Shown here in pieces: positions 32,119 through 43,739 of a stretch of 64,000 nt of DNA; position 1 is the stretch's first letter; every line of letters starts with the position of its first letter. The notes under the pieces are model-generated. The model was not told where the DNA came from, did not search any database, and was given only the letters and a program-made list of their open reading frames with translations. Source of the DNA: Trichobilharzia regenti. Its lineage: Eukaryota > Platyhelminthes > Trematoda > Strigeidida > Schistosomatidae. The translations under genes and the position numbers were made by a program. The stretch is taken from the NCBI GenBank assembly GCA_944472135.2, contig OX235267.1, forward strand, positions 15,359,452 through 15,423,451, given 5' to 3'.

Positions 32119-32399
32119 AAAATTTACTGATGACGATTCGAGCACAAACTATTGCTGCTGATAATCATATCATATCAAGTTACTCACACAGCTTTCTTGC
32201 TTTGTTTATCTACATGAGTAAAACTTGATCAGACAGTTGAATAAAATCAATATAAGATAAAGTACATTCGTAAATAATAATATGAGTGTTATCAATCAAA
32301 TACAATCATCAGATGGGAAATAAGACGAGTGTTTTTATAGTCATAATAATAAGTAACTTGTTAGAATGTTATGATGTATGTGAATTGAAACAGAATACA

Positions 32400-32830
32400 A
32401 TTTAAGATTATTTATTATCCTCCTCTAATTTGACTGACTGGTGGTAATAATATCTTCCATATCTCTGGTATTTACGTTGAGTCACTTCTGTTGCATGTAA
32501 TGGGTGTAGACTCCATGAACCAGGCAAGATTCAGTAATCAATCTCTCTCGATCTCCACCTACCTGTATTACTTCTTAGAATTTGGACTGTGTCCCACCCA
32601 CCCTATTATGTTGTTTTGCGTTAATGCATGCAGTGAGATTGCTGCTCAGCTGTTTCTAAATTACTCATCTTCTCGGGGTCAATCATTCTAACCTTAGCCA
32701 CTAAATTATTATGTTCTGATAGGCAGTCTAACTACCCCTGACCTAATAGTTTTACCTATGTATTTGACCCAACTCACAGTCATTGCAAAGTATTTTGTAA
32801 ATTATATTATTTTGCTGGATTGGATCCACC
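32400..32830 (+). repeat. Family D arm, diverged copy
   Basis: Shares the order of blocks with 21850-22210 (TCTTCCATATCTC..., GTTGCATGTAATGGG, TTTTACCTATGTATTTGAC, CAGTCATTGCA). No internal coding part seen. Confidence 0.4.
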
Positions 32831-33221
32831 GTATCCTTTAGCCTACAGAGCTTGCCCTGTATGAGTGAGTTTGTAAGTTTAAATGCCATCAGTAAACAGT
32901 ACTGTATAACAACACTACACTATGTGATTTTATCAAAATAAAATCTTATCCATTATTGGAGTTATACTCTACCGCCACAGCGCCCAAGTTTTGTCCTTAC
33001 ATCAATCAATATGCAACGATTGTAGCCCAGTTATTCAATTCTTAAACTTCGAAGATAGTTTGTACACTAATAAGCTATCTCAAACACCATAGATATTAAT
33101 GCGTAATAACTTTTGACACAATCAAACATTTGAGTAACCCACCTCTTCATTATTTTTGACAGTAATTCATCAAAAAATCAATGACATTTAGAAAATGTCA
33201 GACAAGAATATGGCCTCTCAG

Positions 33222-34402
33222 ATGCTAATCAATATGGAGGAAAAATAAGACAAATTCAGCCAGCGAAGAAAAATTTCTTTATCAACGAAAGCATCTCCAC
33301 AGGCTGCCATGCAGTCGTATTTATATTTTTTACGAAAAATGTATAGTTTTACTGAGTAAAAGGGGGTGACATAATTCATATAATTACTCAGAAGTGGCTT
33401 CAGAAGTAAAAAAATAAAAATAAAAGTTGTAAGTTAAGTGGTACTCAATGGAACAAAGGAGTTAGAAATTTGATAAGGTTAAAATTGGTATGGAGTGAGA
33501 AGAAAGGTGATGTTAGTTGAGTGTCAATTTAGGAAGTGTGGAGAAGGTGTGAGAATGCACAAAAGGAACATGTGAGAGTGACAGCAGTGAACTAATTATC
33601 AAGTAAAAACAAAGTAACCGTTAAAAATAAAAAATTTACGGGAACGACTAGTGAAGCGGCTAAGACCATGATAGAATAAGAGACTGGGCAAATTCTTTTT
33701 GTATACAGAGATCGGGAATTTGTTGAATAATTTCCAACCGAAACCTGACGCCCTTTGTACCATTTGGCTTCACTTTGTAGATGGTATTGAAAGACGACTC
33801 TCGTGAAGCTGTGTGCTTTGAGCTCACACCAAGTGCTCGAGAACTGAGCTGGTAACTGTCTGGTATTGTCCTTTTGGCTAACTATGCCCGATAATGTTCA
33901 GAGATGCGTTTGGAAAGCGTGCGCTTTGTGCGGGCGGCCAATGTAACTGGCTCCATATGAGCAGGTGAATTTATAAACACACATTGAATCGGCCCAAAGT
34001 GACAGCATTTTGTCTTTCACACATCCATTGATCATTTATCGGCTGTAGAAATTGATCCGTAGATCAGCTCAGAGATCTGCATAACCAGCGATTCTTCAGG
34101 ATCTCAGCTGCTGTATCACCTTTAAATTCAGCGTTCATAAATAGCAGTTTCTCTGGCACCAACCATATCTTCCTTTGTGCCATTGAATAATACGTAATTT
34201 ACAACTTTTATTTTTTTACTTCTAAAGCCACTTCTGAGTAATTATATCATTATGTCACCCACCCACCAACCCCATTACTCAATAATAGACTACTATACAT
34301 TTTTGGTAAAAAATACAAATACGACTGTACAGCAGCCTCTGAGGATGATTTCGTTGATGAAGAAAATTTTCTTCGCTGGTTGAATTTGTCTTTTATTTTC
34401 CT
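33222..34402 (-). pseudogene. Penelope-like C-terminus between inverted flanks
   Basis: Minus strand 34160-33660 reads a decayed PLE end: ...F-G-P-I-Q-C-V-F-I-N-S-P-A-H-M-E-P-V-T-L-A (GIY-YIG position), R-T-L-S-K-R-I-S-E-H-Y, then I-Y-K-V-K. Flanks 33222-33432 and 34196-34402 are inverted copies (AAGACAAATTCAGCCAGCGAAG and complement; ACTTCTAAAGCCACTTCTG and complement). Confidence 0.6.
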
Positions 34403-34599
34403 CATGACCCAATGGGATTTTTTCGGGGATTTGATGTCAACATGGAATTGACAAATTTAATATTGTGTTTTATTACTTAAGTGAGAAATTTCCACTTAGG
34501 GAACATTTTAGCAGATAACAGTGTTACGTATTCCCTTACGAAATCCTTCAATCATTCAAAATAATAAAAAAATGAACCTTATATAGGGTGAAATATAAA

Positions 34600-35240
34600 C
34601 ATCAAATCTATTCTCGACTGGAACTAGAAAGACTAAATGACGTGGGTTGGTGAAAGTCTTCAGGAATCCAGTCAGTCGATGCGTCTTCTTTCAATGGAAA
34701 CAGAAATAAGCACGAAAAAAAAGGAATGTCAGCATGATGAATGCTTGAAGATGAGAAGGCTACTCATATTGCAAAAGAAATGAGAAGACAGGGTAGTGGA
34801 GTGAATGTGAACTCTCCAAATTGCCGGCTGAAGAGGCAATAATCTAATCTCCTCGCCCAGGTGATAAACATGAGTACACTGAGTGGTGAGTGGCTACCCT
34901 GATGTTACCAGATGCCCTAGAAGCTCTTATGCAGTTGGAAGCAATCTCCTCCAAGATAATGACCAATTAACAACTTATTGCTCAATAAATATCCCTAGAG
35001 AGATAGAGGGCAACTCGACACACCCTGAAGAGACTGCTGAATGGCATCGCGCGTCAGACCATATCTCAAGTGGAACTTGAGTAGGAACTGATGAGTTGAA
35101 TGTCTGTCCGACAGTGACATGGTGGAAAGTTCAGCTTATGGTCAGTCTTTCAGCTAAGTAAAGATGACTGCATAAAACAGAATGAAGTGCAGATGTCCTC
35201 GTGTTGAAGCCTTACGTTCCAATCGTAACATAAGGAACCA
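34600..35240 (+). pseudogene. RTE/SR2-like LINE, 3' end, decayed
   Basis: Ends with K-T-E-type wording then GAAGTGCAGATGTCCTCG...GAAGCCTTACGTTCC, like the A-E-A-L-C-S end of the RTE at 39400. Upstream frame mostly lost. Confidence 0.45.
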
Positions 35241-35332
35241 ATAATGATGTCAATGTCGTTTGCTCAAAGTATTTCAAACCTTTTTTATATTATTACTTCC
35301 AAGTATAAAATAATCAACAGTACTCCACTTAC

Positions 35333-35537
35333 CAACAGTCAAATGTTACCTCGCTACCACCGAAATGAAGTAGGGTATCAGGGAATACACCGAGAACTTC
35401 ATTAAAGATATTTGATAGAGCTGTGAAAGTTTCTTCATCACTTGGATTGACTGGACCATATCTATCCTCTGGTTGCCCGTCCTTGTAACACTGGGTAAGG
35501 AACGTGTTAGAAATGCTGCCCCATGACTGTGTGTGAG
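35333..35537 (-). CDS. HEX: Beta-hexosaminidase exon 6 (catalytic exon, Ser in place of Asp)
   Basis: Codes the end of codon 257, residues 258-324 and two bases of Trp325. It contains HTQSWG (His258), LTQCY (Cys273), YGPVNP and LLHFGGSEVTFDCW. In human HexA the last motif is GGDEV, with Asp322 orienting the substrate acetamido group and Glu323 as general acid. Here the codon is AGC, giving Ser318, two base changes from any Asp codon; Glu319 is GAG. Cys324 completes the second disulphide pair. The acceptor is CTTTATAG and the donor GTAAGTGG. A Penelope-like element begins about 70 bp upstream of the acceptor. Confidence 0.94.
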
Positions 35538-35604
35538 CTATAAAGATCAGAGAGAAAAGTATAATTAAATGGAGGTACCTAATATCGCATTGACTACATC
35601 GCAA

Positions 35605-37860
35605 AGATGAAAACTGTGTTAAATGACCTGTTGAGGTTTAAAGTTGACAATCGCCAAAAGGATAAGAGAGAGGCAGTTGAAAAATGTATCACAAGCGTAT
35701 TGAGAGATCTTCTAAAGAGAAAAATTGATTGACAACAATTCGTAAAATGATTTGAAACCCTGAGGGTCCCGTTTGTTGTACATTTATATCAGTCCAAAAA
35801 CGCACAAAAACCAAGTCCCCCTGAGACTTATACTTTCGATGATCAACTCGCCTCAGTATGAGGTGGTCGTTGGCTTCAAGCGAAGGTGGAATCCATTTGT
35901 CAAAGGCTAGCTTTGTACATCATGAAAAATTCATTTCATTTTGCTGAATGCGTGAACCACGTGAGCGTTTCACATTAGTTCATAGTGTCATTTGATATAA
36001 CCTCTTTGTTCATAAGCATTGCAATCAGTGACACTATCGAGATCATTTGCCAGCATTCTCATCTTCTCCCACCCCAGAGTCAGAATTAAAGCGCCTACTG
36101 TTATTGTGTATCATAGATGTACGACTCCAGGTTGACAACAGTCTTTACCGCCAAGTAGATGGTGTAGCTATGGGTAGTCCACTCAGCCTGGTTTTAACAG
36201 ATATATTCATTTCCAAGCTTAAAAAAACAAAGTTGAAGCATGCAATCGACGAAACAACTTTTTATTGTCGATATAAAGATGACAGTCATGCTTCCTACCT
36301 ACTCAGATTATTCACCGACGCACATACAAATATTGAATTTACTGTGGAACATGAAAATGACGGAGAGTTTCATCTCCTTGACAGTGGCATGCAACGCCTA
36401 GAAGATGGTAGTCGTCAGAGATCAATTCACCAAAAGCCTTCATGGAATAGACAATACCTATATTTTAATAGTTTTAGACCAAATACCTTTAGACGAGGAC
36501 TAACCACGACTCTATGCTATAGAGCGAGGAGATTATGCTCTATAGAAAAATTAGAGGAAGAATTTATGTTTCTCAAAAAGATGTTGAAAAGTAACGGTTA
36601 CCCTCAGAGGTTCACTAACAAGTATGGAAGATCAGAAGTCTCAAATGTCAAACAAATCACAGTAGAGAAAAGGTCAATCCACATTCAACTAGATTAGAAA
36701 GGTGAAAATATTACAGCCATTGTCAACAGAAGATTGAAGACGTCACTAGGCAAAGCCTATCCTGCAGTTTTGTTGGTTCTAGTTTGTCGAAAAACTTGTT
36801 CTTTAGTGCAATAAAAAATCGAAAGGTAAATAAGATGTCGGCAAAATCTGTCTTGATTACGTCATCATAAAATTTAATTTAAGAAATACGCTCATTGATT
36901 ACACAAACAGATTTCAATTTTATGAAGACACGAAAATTTTAATGCACTGACGAAACATTTTAAATTATGTTTCATTCAAGTATAAAATCTGTACGTAGAA
37001 AAGTTTAACAGAGCCTCTCTTCAAAGGTAATGATTTTGCCAGTAAAAAAAGATGCCCTGAAAAGAAAATACTCTGCCGCCATGACTGTATGGATTAATCA
37101 AGTGACTAGTTGTATAAGGAAATGAAAAGTGAGCAGACTTCCACTTTGTGTCACCTTAGACCTTTGAAGTTCTGACTGTGTTGGCTCAGAACTTGACTTC
37201 GTAAAAGCTACGATCGCAGAAACGGCTACGCGAACCTATTTATTGACAGTAACACGAAAGATAAGCCGTCTAAACTGATCACTGACTCAGTAACAAAGAA
37301 AACCGAATTCATGAACTTGGAATTCAAAGGTGATCATGCTTCAGATATGCTCAAAAGACTGTCTCTCTAAAGCACTCAGTAAGATGTTCTTTGCAGCAAA
37401 ATTACAAATGATGTCCACCAGCCGCAAGATGTTCTCCATCTCTGTAAAAGATAAGCTCCCCCGTCTGGCCACTTCCACGTGCATCTACCAATTCACCTGC
37501 TACTGTGGAGCAGGGTACATTGGCGTAGCCAGAGGACGCTTTTCAAACAGATACGAGAACATATTCCAGCCACATGGATCGACAAGGGGGAGCGAAAGGA
37601 TGTGCGAAGCTCTATTCAAGAACACCTGATCGATTCCTGTCACTCTACCAACCATGACCATGATTTTAAGATCATCTACCCAATCAATGCTAACTTTAGG
37701 GCCTCGTTTTCTTCGTTACAGACCTCTAAAGACAGCGGAGGCCTTGGCCATTCATGAATTTAAGCCAGACCTTTGTGTGCACAAGAGAAGTATGTACAAT
37801 GCCTACTTCTGCCTTGACCATAGAGGGATAGACATTTATTTATTCATTCTATCTTATTAA
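35605..37860 (+). pseudogene. Penelope-like element, RT and GIY-YIG, frameshifted
   Basis: Starts close to exon 6. Reads S-P-K-T-H-K-N-Q-V-P-L-R-L-I-L-S-M near 35793, then an open frame 36047-36697 with LYRQVDGVAMGSPLS, the catalytic box FYCRYKDDSH (about 36265), H-L-L-D and N-G-Y-P-Q-R-F. After a disrupted 600-bp stretch (36700-37320) the end domain follows at 37330-37860: T-C-I-Y-Q-F-T-C-Y-C-G-A-G-Y-I-G-V-A (frameshift near 37520), R-E-H-I-P-A-T-W, A-E-A-L-A-I-H-E-F-K-P-D-L-C-V-H-K. The catalytic Asp pair is intact, but stops make it inactive. Confidence 0.78.
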
Positions 37861-37869
37861 ATTTCACAC

Positions 37870-38395
37870 CATGTTGTGTGACGTTTCATATTCGCCTACT
37901 AATCCTATAACTATGCACCCCTTTCCAACATCTATACACCCGTCTTATGTACTATTCTATATAAAACATTAATTGTTTTGCTACCTGACATTTAACTATG
38001 ATTATAATCACAAATATTTTAACTGCATTTCATACTACTACTATTACTTCATGTGTTCACACTTTCGATCTAATTTCCTCACCGGATATAATTTCTTAAA
38101 AACCATATATATAGGATTGTACAGCTTGATAATAATTTCGTTGAAAAGAGTCACTTCGCTGAATATCGAGACCTTAGACTTTATCTACCAATTTACCTGT
38201 ACGTGCTGGATCACAAGCATTGGAATAATACAGACAGAAGGGTTATTTTCCTCATTTCTGAACATGTACCAAATAACCTCTTAACTAAAGAGCTCATAGA
38301 CATTAAACAGTAAGTTGGTGAGCCATCTATTGGACACTGGTCACATTGTCGACAATATGAAGTAAATCAAAATATTAAACAGGCAATATAAACCT
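37870..38395. other. Intron 5 filler, possible PLE 3' flank
   Basis: ACTATTATTA-rich, with T-F-I-Y-Q-F-T-C-T-C-W-I-T at about 38178-38215, a hint of yet another GIY-YIG box. Otherwise nothing. Confidence 0.3.
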
Positions 38396-38399
38396 AACG

Positions 38400-39440
38400 G
38401 GCTATATTTCACTGAATCTACGTATGAAGAAAGAGACAGCTGCCAACCTTGCACAATCTTGGTGGTTATAGCTTCTATAACTGTCTATTATCGCCAATGA
38501 TCTTCCTGATTGCAGTAGACTGGATAATGCGACAGACAATGGGCAATAAGGAAACAGGCATAAAATGGACTCACACAAAAAACTTGGAGGATCTGGACTT
38601 CGCCGATTATGACATATGTCTGATCTCCCACAAACTCGAAGATATGCAAGTGAAAAGCAACAAGTTGGCAAAAGAAGCATCAAAGATAGGACTTCACTTC
38701 AGGCGAAGAGAAAACAGAGGTGATGAAGATTCTTGGCCAACATCAACAGCAAAGACAACAACAACAGACGACAGTCAGCTTAAATGGGAGGAACCTGAAA
38801 GAAACAACCTCCTACTCACCCACCTGCCTGGGAAGCATTGTTTCAACTACAGGCGGAACTGACGAGGATACCAAAGCCGGAATCGGAAAAGCAAGACAGG
38901 CTTTCATTACTCTGAAGTCTGTGTGGAAGTCAACAGCACTCAGCATCATAAATAAGACTTGGATTTTCAACTCCACTGTGAAGACGGCCAGTGCTACTAT
39001 ACGGATCAGAGACTTGGCCAGCGCGTCATAAAGAGCATCTCATACAAACTTCAGACCTTCATTAACAGTTGTCTCCGCTCAATACTCAAGATCAGATGGC
39101 CAGCCAGAAAAGATCAGCAACAGGGATCTCTGGAAATGAGCGAACCAACCACGAACCGATTGTGAAACAAATAGGCAGGAAGAAATGGAGATGGATTGGC
39201 CATACGCTGAGGAAACCATCAAGTGACATCACAAGACAAGCCATCACTCGAGTGGAACCCGAAAGGGAAGCGGCGAGTTGGTCGTCAATGCAACGGTGAC
39301 TTGGAGGGGGTCATGTGAGGAGGAGATGAAAGCATGTGGGCAGACTTGGAGCGAAGTGAAAAAGTTGGCAGAAAACAGAAGGCAGTGGAGATGCGCAGCT
39401 GAAGCTCTATGTTCCTCTAAGAATTAAAGGATATAATAAT
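38400..39440 (+). pseudogene. RTE/SR2-like LINE, C-terminal half, well preserved
   Basis: Plus strand: C-L-L-S-P-M-I-F-L-I-A-V-D-W-I-M-R-Q-T (about 38470-38535), LEDLDFADYDICLISHKLED (FADD palm motif with one extra residue, FADYD), [50 protein letters not shown], ends A-E-A-L-C-S-S-K-N near 39420. Tail ATAATAATAAATAA. Several frameshifts; 5' truncated. Confidence 0.78.
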
Positions 39441-39444
39441 AAAT

Positions 39445-40620
39445 AACTGTTCTCTTGGGTTCTGAGTGGAAAATACCGCTTCAAAAGAACACCTTCATCT
39501 TGTTCCACGGGATCCTCTTTAGCTGGATACATGATTGAGTCTCATAGTCTCTTATCTCATCCTCACAAAATCTCCCCCATGTCACTCTCAGACACAAAAT
39601 CCAACTCGTGGTTTCCCATTTTAATTTTATTCAAGTGATGTCATGGCGCACCATATCATTCGACCGCCTCCTCCTCAGCGTGTGTATCATCCATCTCCAC
39701 TTCCTTCAGCATATTTGCTGACCAAGAAGTTCTTGGTTGCTTTGTTCACTGTCAGCCAGAGTTTCTTGCTGCTAATTTTTTATAGCATGCTATTTGATCT
39801 TCAATAGGGAGTCAGAGAAATGGGCAGCTATTGATAAAAGTCTTCAAAAGGCTATTTGGAAATGCTTTCCGTACCTTTCCAAGTTTTTGACTCATACAAG
39901 GGAACTGACATATCACTGATTTTGGAAATCCGAGTTTCGTGCTTTGTACTGAGTGTAGAAGATCTCCTAACTGACTTCAGAGTGATGGTGATATGTCTTC
40001 ACTTTCTGATTCTGCCTGCCTTTGACATTCTCATGAGCGTGCTGTCGCCTGTAGTTACAACTATGCTGCTTAGATAGGTGAGGCAAGTGATATCTTTCAA
40101 ATTTCTTTCGTTGATAGTGATTGGTGCTGGGTGTTGTCCTTGATGGTGGTGGTGGTGGTTAGATGTCTTCATCACCTCCATCCTGTCTGCGTTCACCTGG
40201 AGTCAGTCCTGTATTTGCTGCCTACCTGCTTACTTCTTCTGCCAGGTTGTTGGTTTCGCCTACCTGTAAGTCTTCGAGTTTGCGTGACATTAGACATATA
40301 CCATCCACACACAGAATCCAGATCTTCTAGAGTCTTCCTATCTGTGGTCCGGCGTATTCCTGTCTTCTCTCTCACCATAGTCTCCAGCAGAATCTAGTCT
40401 GCAACAGTTAGGAATATCACCGGTAATTGTAGGCAGCAGTCTTGTCTTACTCTTGTGTCCAATTCAAAGTCGTCTCTGAGTTCTGCTTAGTGGATCACTT
40501 GACATTTGGCATTGTCTCATAAAGCTGTTGAATAAAGTTTCCAGATTACTTCACAGTCTACCTTGTCGGAAGCCTTTTCAAAGTTGATGAAATCGATGAA
40601 TAAACTTACATAAGAAAGCA
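39445..40620 (-). pseudogene. RTE/SR2-like LINE, tail-to-tail with its neighbour
   Basis: Minus-strand copy of the same family: N-F-E-K-A-S-D-K-V-D-C-E-V-I-W-K-L near 40590-40540, then decayed palm, R-K-T-L-E-D-L-D at about 40335, C-terminus to about 39460. It shares the ATAATAATAAATAA tail with the plus copy. Confidence 0.7.
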
Positions 40621-40894
40621 CACAGTTTTATTAAGTCATGTATTCACTTATATCTCCTTTTCTTCTTTTAGAAATCTTCATTGTTTCATCTGAACGTGAC
40701 TCATCCAGCTCACTTTTTGATGTTTTACAGAACTATACTTCCTGTAGTTGTGTATTCCGTTATATTGTCATACCCTTTCTACTTGAACTGTATTTCAACT
40801 CAAACATTTTGATCCTCTCTTCTAATGAGTATTGTTCTAATTATCCTATAAGTAGTCAGTCCTTTGGAATTCTCAATCATTTAAAAATTTCCTA

Positions 40895-41540
40895 TAGTTG
40901 GTTTGTAAGGACTAGTTTTGTTTGTTTTTACGAGTTGATCACGGATTGATATCACCAGTTAGAGAACCATTGGAAAAAACCAGCACTGCAGCACTACTGC
41001 ACAGCTGTTTCATCAGCCTAGTTTGAGAATCACCGTCAGGGTTCGAACCTCGAGCCTACTATTTACAAGGCAAGCTAGCTCATAGACCATTCACCAGCCA
41101 CTGGAACCCAATTCAATGGCCAGCCTATGAATTATAACTTCTACCAATTCACGACATAGCGCGACCATTTTGCAACGTCTTCTTCGATGAGTAGTTACTG
41201 CCTCATCTTCAACCTGCTGTACCCTACTGGTCAAGGGTTCCCATTAGAACCCCAGGTAACTAACTACCTGAATACCGCTAGTCACTAGTGAGCATCAGAT
41301 TCATTTTCAAGTATTGGTTTTGTAGGGATTTTTTGTTTGATTCTATGGAGGATTTCATCATTAGCTGACATCAGTTAGAGAATCACTGGAAAACAAGCTG
41401 GGAGTACTGGACAACTGTTTTGTCCTAGTTTGAGATTCTTTAGTAGTACACTGGTTCTCTAATTGATGTCAGCTCATGTGATGAAATCCTCCATCCAATC
41501 AAACACAAAATCCCTACAAACCAATACTTGAAAATTTCAA
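40895..41540. repeat. Family A repeats, two joined copies
   Basis: 40895-41300 holds TIR, broken hammerhead (40985-41045), reversed tRNA-like region (GGGTTCGAACCTCG) and body; 41303-41540 is a second unit of mostly TIR sequence (CAAGTATTGGTTTTGTAGGG ... CCCTACAAACCAATACTTG) around a decayed hammerhead. Confidence 0.65.
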
Positions 41541-41669
41541 CTTCATTGATATCTATGATACTATAACCATATGACCGAACCAGTTTATGTAAGTCACGTA
41601 TGCATCTAAAAGTGAAATTAACAACCTGACATAATGTCTTCAGACTTTACTCTAATTTACATAGATTTT

Positions 41670-41674
<5 letters not shown>

Positions 41675-41711
<37 letters not shown>
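41675..41711 (+). repeat. (TA)n microsatellite
   Basis: About 18 TA units, directly beside the left inverted flank of the PLE relic. Confidence 0.9.
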
Positions 41712-41713
<2 letters not shown>

Positions 41714-42316
41714 AAAGGGTGGGAGGATTTTGAATAGAATTCACCTAGGCTAAGCAAGACAGAGACAAAGGTAGAACAAACTTCTTTTGCTGTATGTAAA
41801 GACACTCGGAGTGTTCTTTCGAATTCCCATAGCTTCGGCTAAATGTAAAAGACCTGTTCTGATTCCGTCTGAAAGACTAGATGGAATGCGATAGATAACT
41901 TTGAAGACACTATTTTTGTCCATTTTAGTGACCACTATCAGTCAAATGAGCCAAAATAGAACTTCATATAGATTTTATTTGACCTTTTCCGAACCATGAA
42001 GGAAATGCTCATTAATGCGTTTGTTAAACTGTCTAGTTGTTCGTTCTATATAGCCAGCTTTCCCACAGGAGCAACTAAATTTATAGATACACATCGAAGT
42101 GGAACAGCTAGGTAGCTTGTCTTTCACTTGAGCAATCATAATTGGTTGGCAGATGGAAAATGACAAACAAAGGGTAGCGGTAGTATAAATCCGTTTCATC
42201 GCTCTGGAGAGAATAATCCTAATGTCTTTGCATACAGCAAAAGAAGTTTGTTCTACCTTTGTCTCTGCCTTGCTTAGCCTAGGTGAATTCTATTCAAAAC
42301 CCTCCCACCCTTTCTT
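41712..42316 (-). pseudogene. Penelope-like C-terminus between inverted flanks
   Basis: Minus strand 42199-41750: K-R-I-Y-T-T-A-T-L-C-L-S-F, SMCIYKFSCSCGKAGYIERT (GIY-YIG), N-K-R-I-N-E-H, frameshift, then FKVIYRIPSSLSDGIRTGLL and H-L-A-E-A-M-G-I-R. Flanks 41712-41801 and 42222-42316 are near-identical inverted copies (AAGAAAGGGTGGGAGG; CACCTAGGCTAAGCAAG). Confidence 0.7.
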
Positions 42317-42574
42317 ATTTTCCATCTCCTTCTTACTTTTATGATATTTATTACTTAAACTCTGATTATCTGTCCACTTCACCTTTAGTATTACGTAACT
42401 TTTAAGATCTGACCCAATTTATTTATTGAATTGTCTACATATGCACATATCGATGACTACCTTTGGTATTCTTCTTATCGCCACCTGCATAAACCTTATT
42501 ATCATTATTTTGTTATCATTATAATCATCGTTATTAATTACGTTCAAAGCATTTACCGCATTATTATTATTATT

Positions 42575-42775
42575 ATTTTTACGAGTTGATCACGGATCGA
42601 TATCATGGACACTGAATCATTCATTCAATGATTCAGTGCTGATGATTCACAAACTAGGATGAAACAGCAGCTGTCCAGTACTCCAGTGCTGGTTTTCACT
42701 GTTTCTCTAACTGGTGATATCAATTCGTGATCAGCTCGTAAAACCAAAACTAACCCTTACAAACCAAGCTTTATA
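42575..42775. repeat. Family A short palindromic copy
   Basis: TACGAGTTGATCACGGATCG...TTCATTCAATGATTCAG...CTGATGATTCACAAACTAGG (hammerhead remnant) ...CTGGTGATATCAATTCGTGATCAGCTCGTAAAA. Ends pair with each other; no tRNA-like part. Confidence 0.55.
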
Positions 42776-43063
42776 GAAAAATTGTTATTATCATTATATG
42801 GTCCACCAAAATCACCATCATTGGTTAAAAATTTTGTATATATAAATCTATGTAAGTTAGAATAAAGCCTGAAGAAGAAGATCTATTTGAAAACAACAGT
42901 ATTATTCACTTATTAAATGTCTTGTTCTAACATTATAAATGGGAATATTTTTGAGACATTTATCATTGTTGAATTACTTAAAAAATATAATTGATGATTG
43001 TATAAAGAATTAATTACTCAGAGTAAAACTTAAAAAAGGCCACAACACCAAATTAACACTTAC

Positions 43064-43172
43064 CTGGAGTCTCAAATTCCGCCATAACACGTACACCCCG
43101 TAAACGTGCATACTCTAATAAAGATGACACTTCATTACGTTGATAGACCATCAATTGAGGATTATAAGCACC
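43064..43172 (-). CDS. HEX: Beta-hexosaminidase exon 5
   Basis: Codes residues 221-256 plus the first base of codon 257. It matches the GSYNP...EYARLRGIRVLAEFDTPG part of HexA; here EYARLRGVRVMAEFETP. Splicing the final G to CT of exon 6 makes Ala257 where most family members have Gly (TPGHT). The donor is GTAAGTGT. The 7.5-kb intron that follows (35538-43063) holds RTE and PLE copies. Confidence 0.94.
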
Positions 43173-43222
43173 CTGAATAATTTATGCATATATTAATAAA
43201 TCAAAATGTTATAAAATATTAC

Positions 43223-43324
43223 CTGTGCCGATAGTTGTGGGTAAGCTGACACTACAAACGGGAATGATTCATCATCCGTAACATGCCAATGTAGAACATT
43301 CATTTTAACCATGGACATTGCATC
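43223..43324 (-). CDS. HEX: Beta-hexosaminidase exon 4
   Basis: Codes residues 187-220, phase 0 at both ends. It contains MNVLHWHVTDDESFPF, the GH20 signature equivalent to LNVFHWHLVDDPSFPY in human HexA. Asp203 and Asp204 are the conserved acidic pair (HexA Asp207/208). The acceptor is GAAAAATAG and the donor GTAATATT, which is weaker than its neighbours. Confidence 0.94.
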
Positions 43325-43370
43325 CTATTTTTCATAAATATCACTGATAATAACCACGATAACTTCTTAC

Positions 43371-43481
43371 GATGATTTTTTCAATCTCAGAGACACTTAG
43401 AAAATGTCTAGCTGTGTCAATCATAATTCCACGATGTAAATATACTGGGACATCACTTATATCACCTTGATAAATCACCTT
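43371..43481 (-). CDS. HEX: Beta-hexosaminidase exon 3
   Basis: Codes residues 150-186, starting and ending in phase 0. It contains the first strand of the GH20 barrel with HRGIMIDTARHFLS; Arg166 is the substrate-binding arginine equivalent to human HexA Arg178. The acceptor is TTTGATAG and the donor GTAAGAAG. The next intron is only 46 bp, typical of the very short introns found in schistosome genes. Confidence 0.94.
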
Positions 43482-43547
43482 CTATCAAAGTGAAGAAGAC
43501 ATGAGATGAGAAGCTTTGTAAGATTCCAAAAATTAATTTCAACTCAC

Positions 43548-43660
43548 CGAATCCCATTCACTTCTATAAGTCAATTGTAGGATAGTTTCTAAGGCGTGTA
43601 ATACACCCCATATCTCTTGTGAAGATATTTCTATACCGCCTTCGGCAATTTTTAATGTAT
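43548..43660 (-). CDS. HEX: Beta-hexosaminidase exon 2
   Basis: Codes the last two bases of Tyr112 and residues 113-149. It corresponds to the YTLTI...SETVWGALRGLETF segment of human HexA; here the match reads EIWGVLHALETILQL (about residues 127-141). The acceptor is a T-rich TTTTTAG and the donor GTGAGTTG. It ends in phase 0. This is the end of the N-terminal domain leading into the catalytic barrel. It is followed by a 66-bp intron. Confidence 0.93.
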
Positions 43661-43739
43661 CTAAAAATGAAAAGGAAACAAAACGAGAAAAAAAATAGAC
43701 ATTAAACATTGAAATACAAACCTGCCTGATAGATGTCAG

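Noticed and set aside
35538..35604. In-frame extension of exon 6 up to a Met
   Set aside because: It lies beyond a good CTTTATAG acceptor and does not match GH20; the phase with exon 5 is exact only if it is intron.
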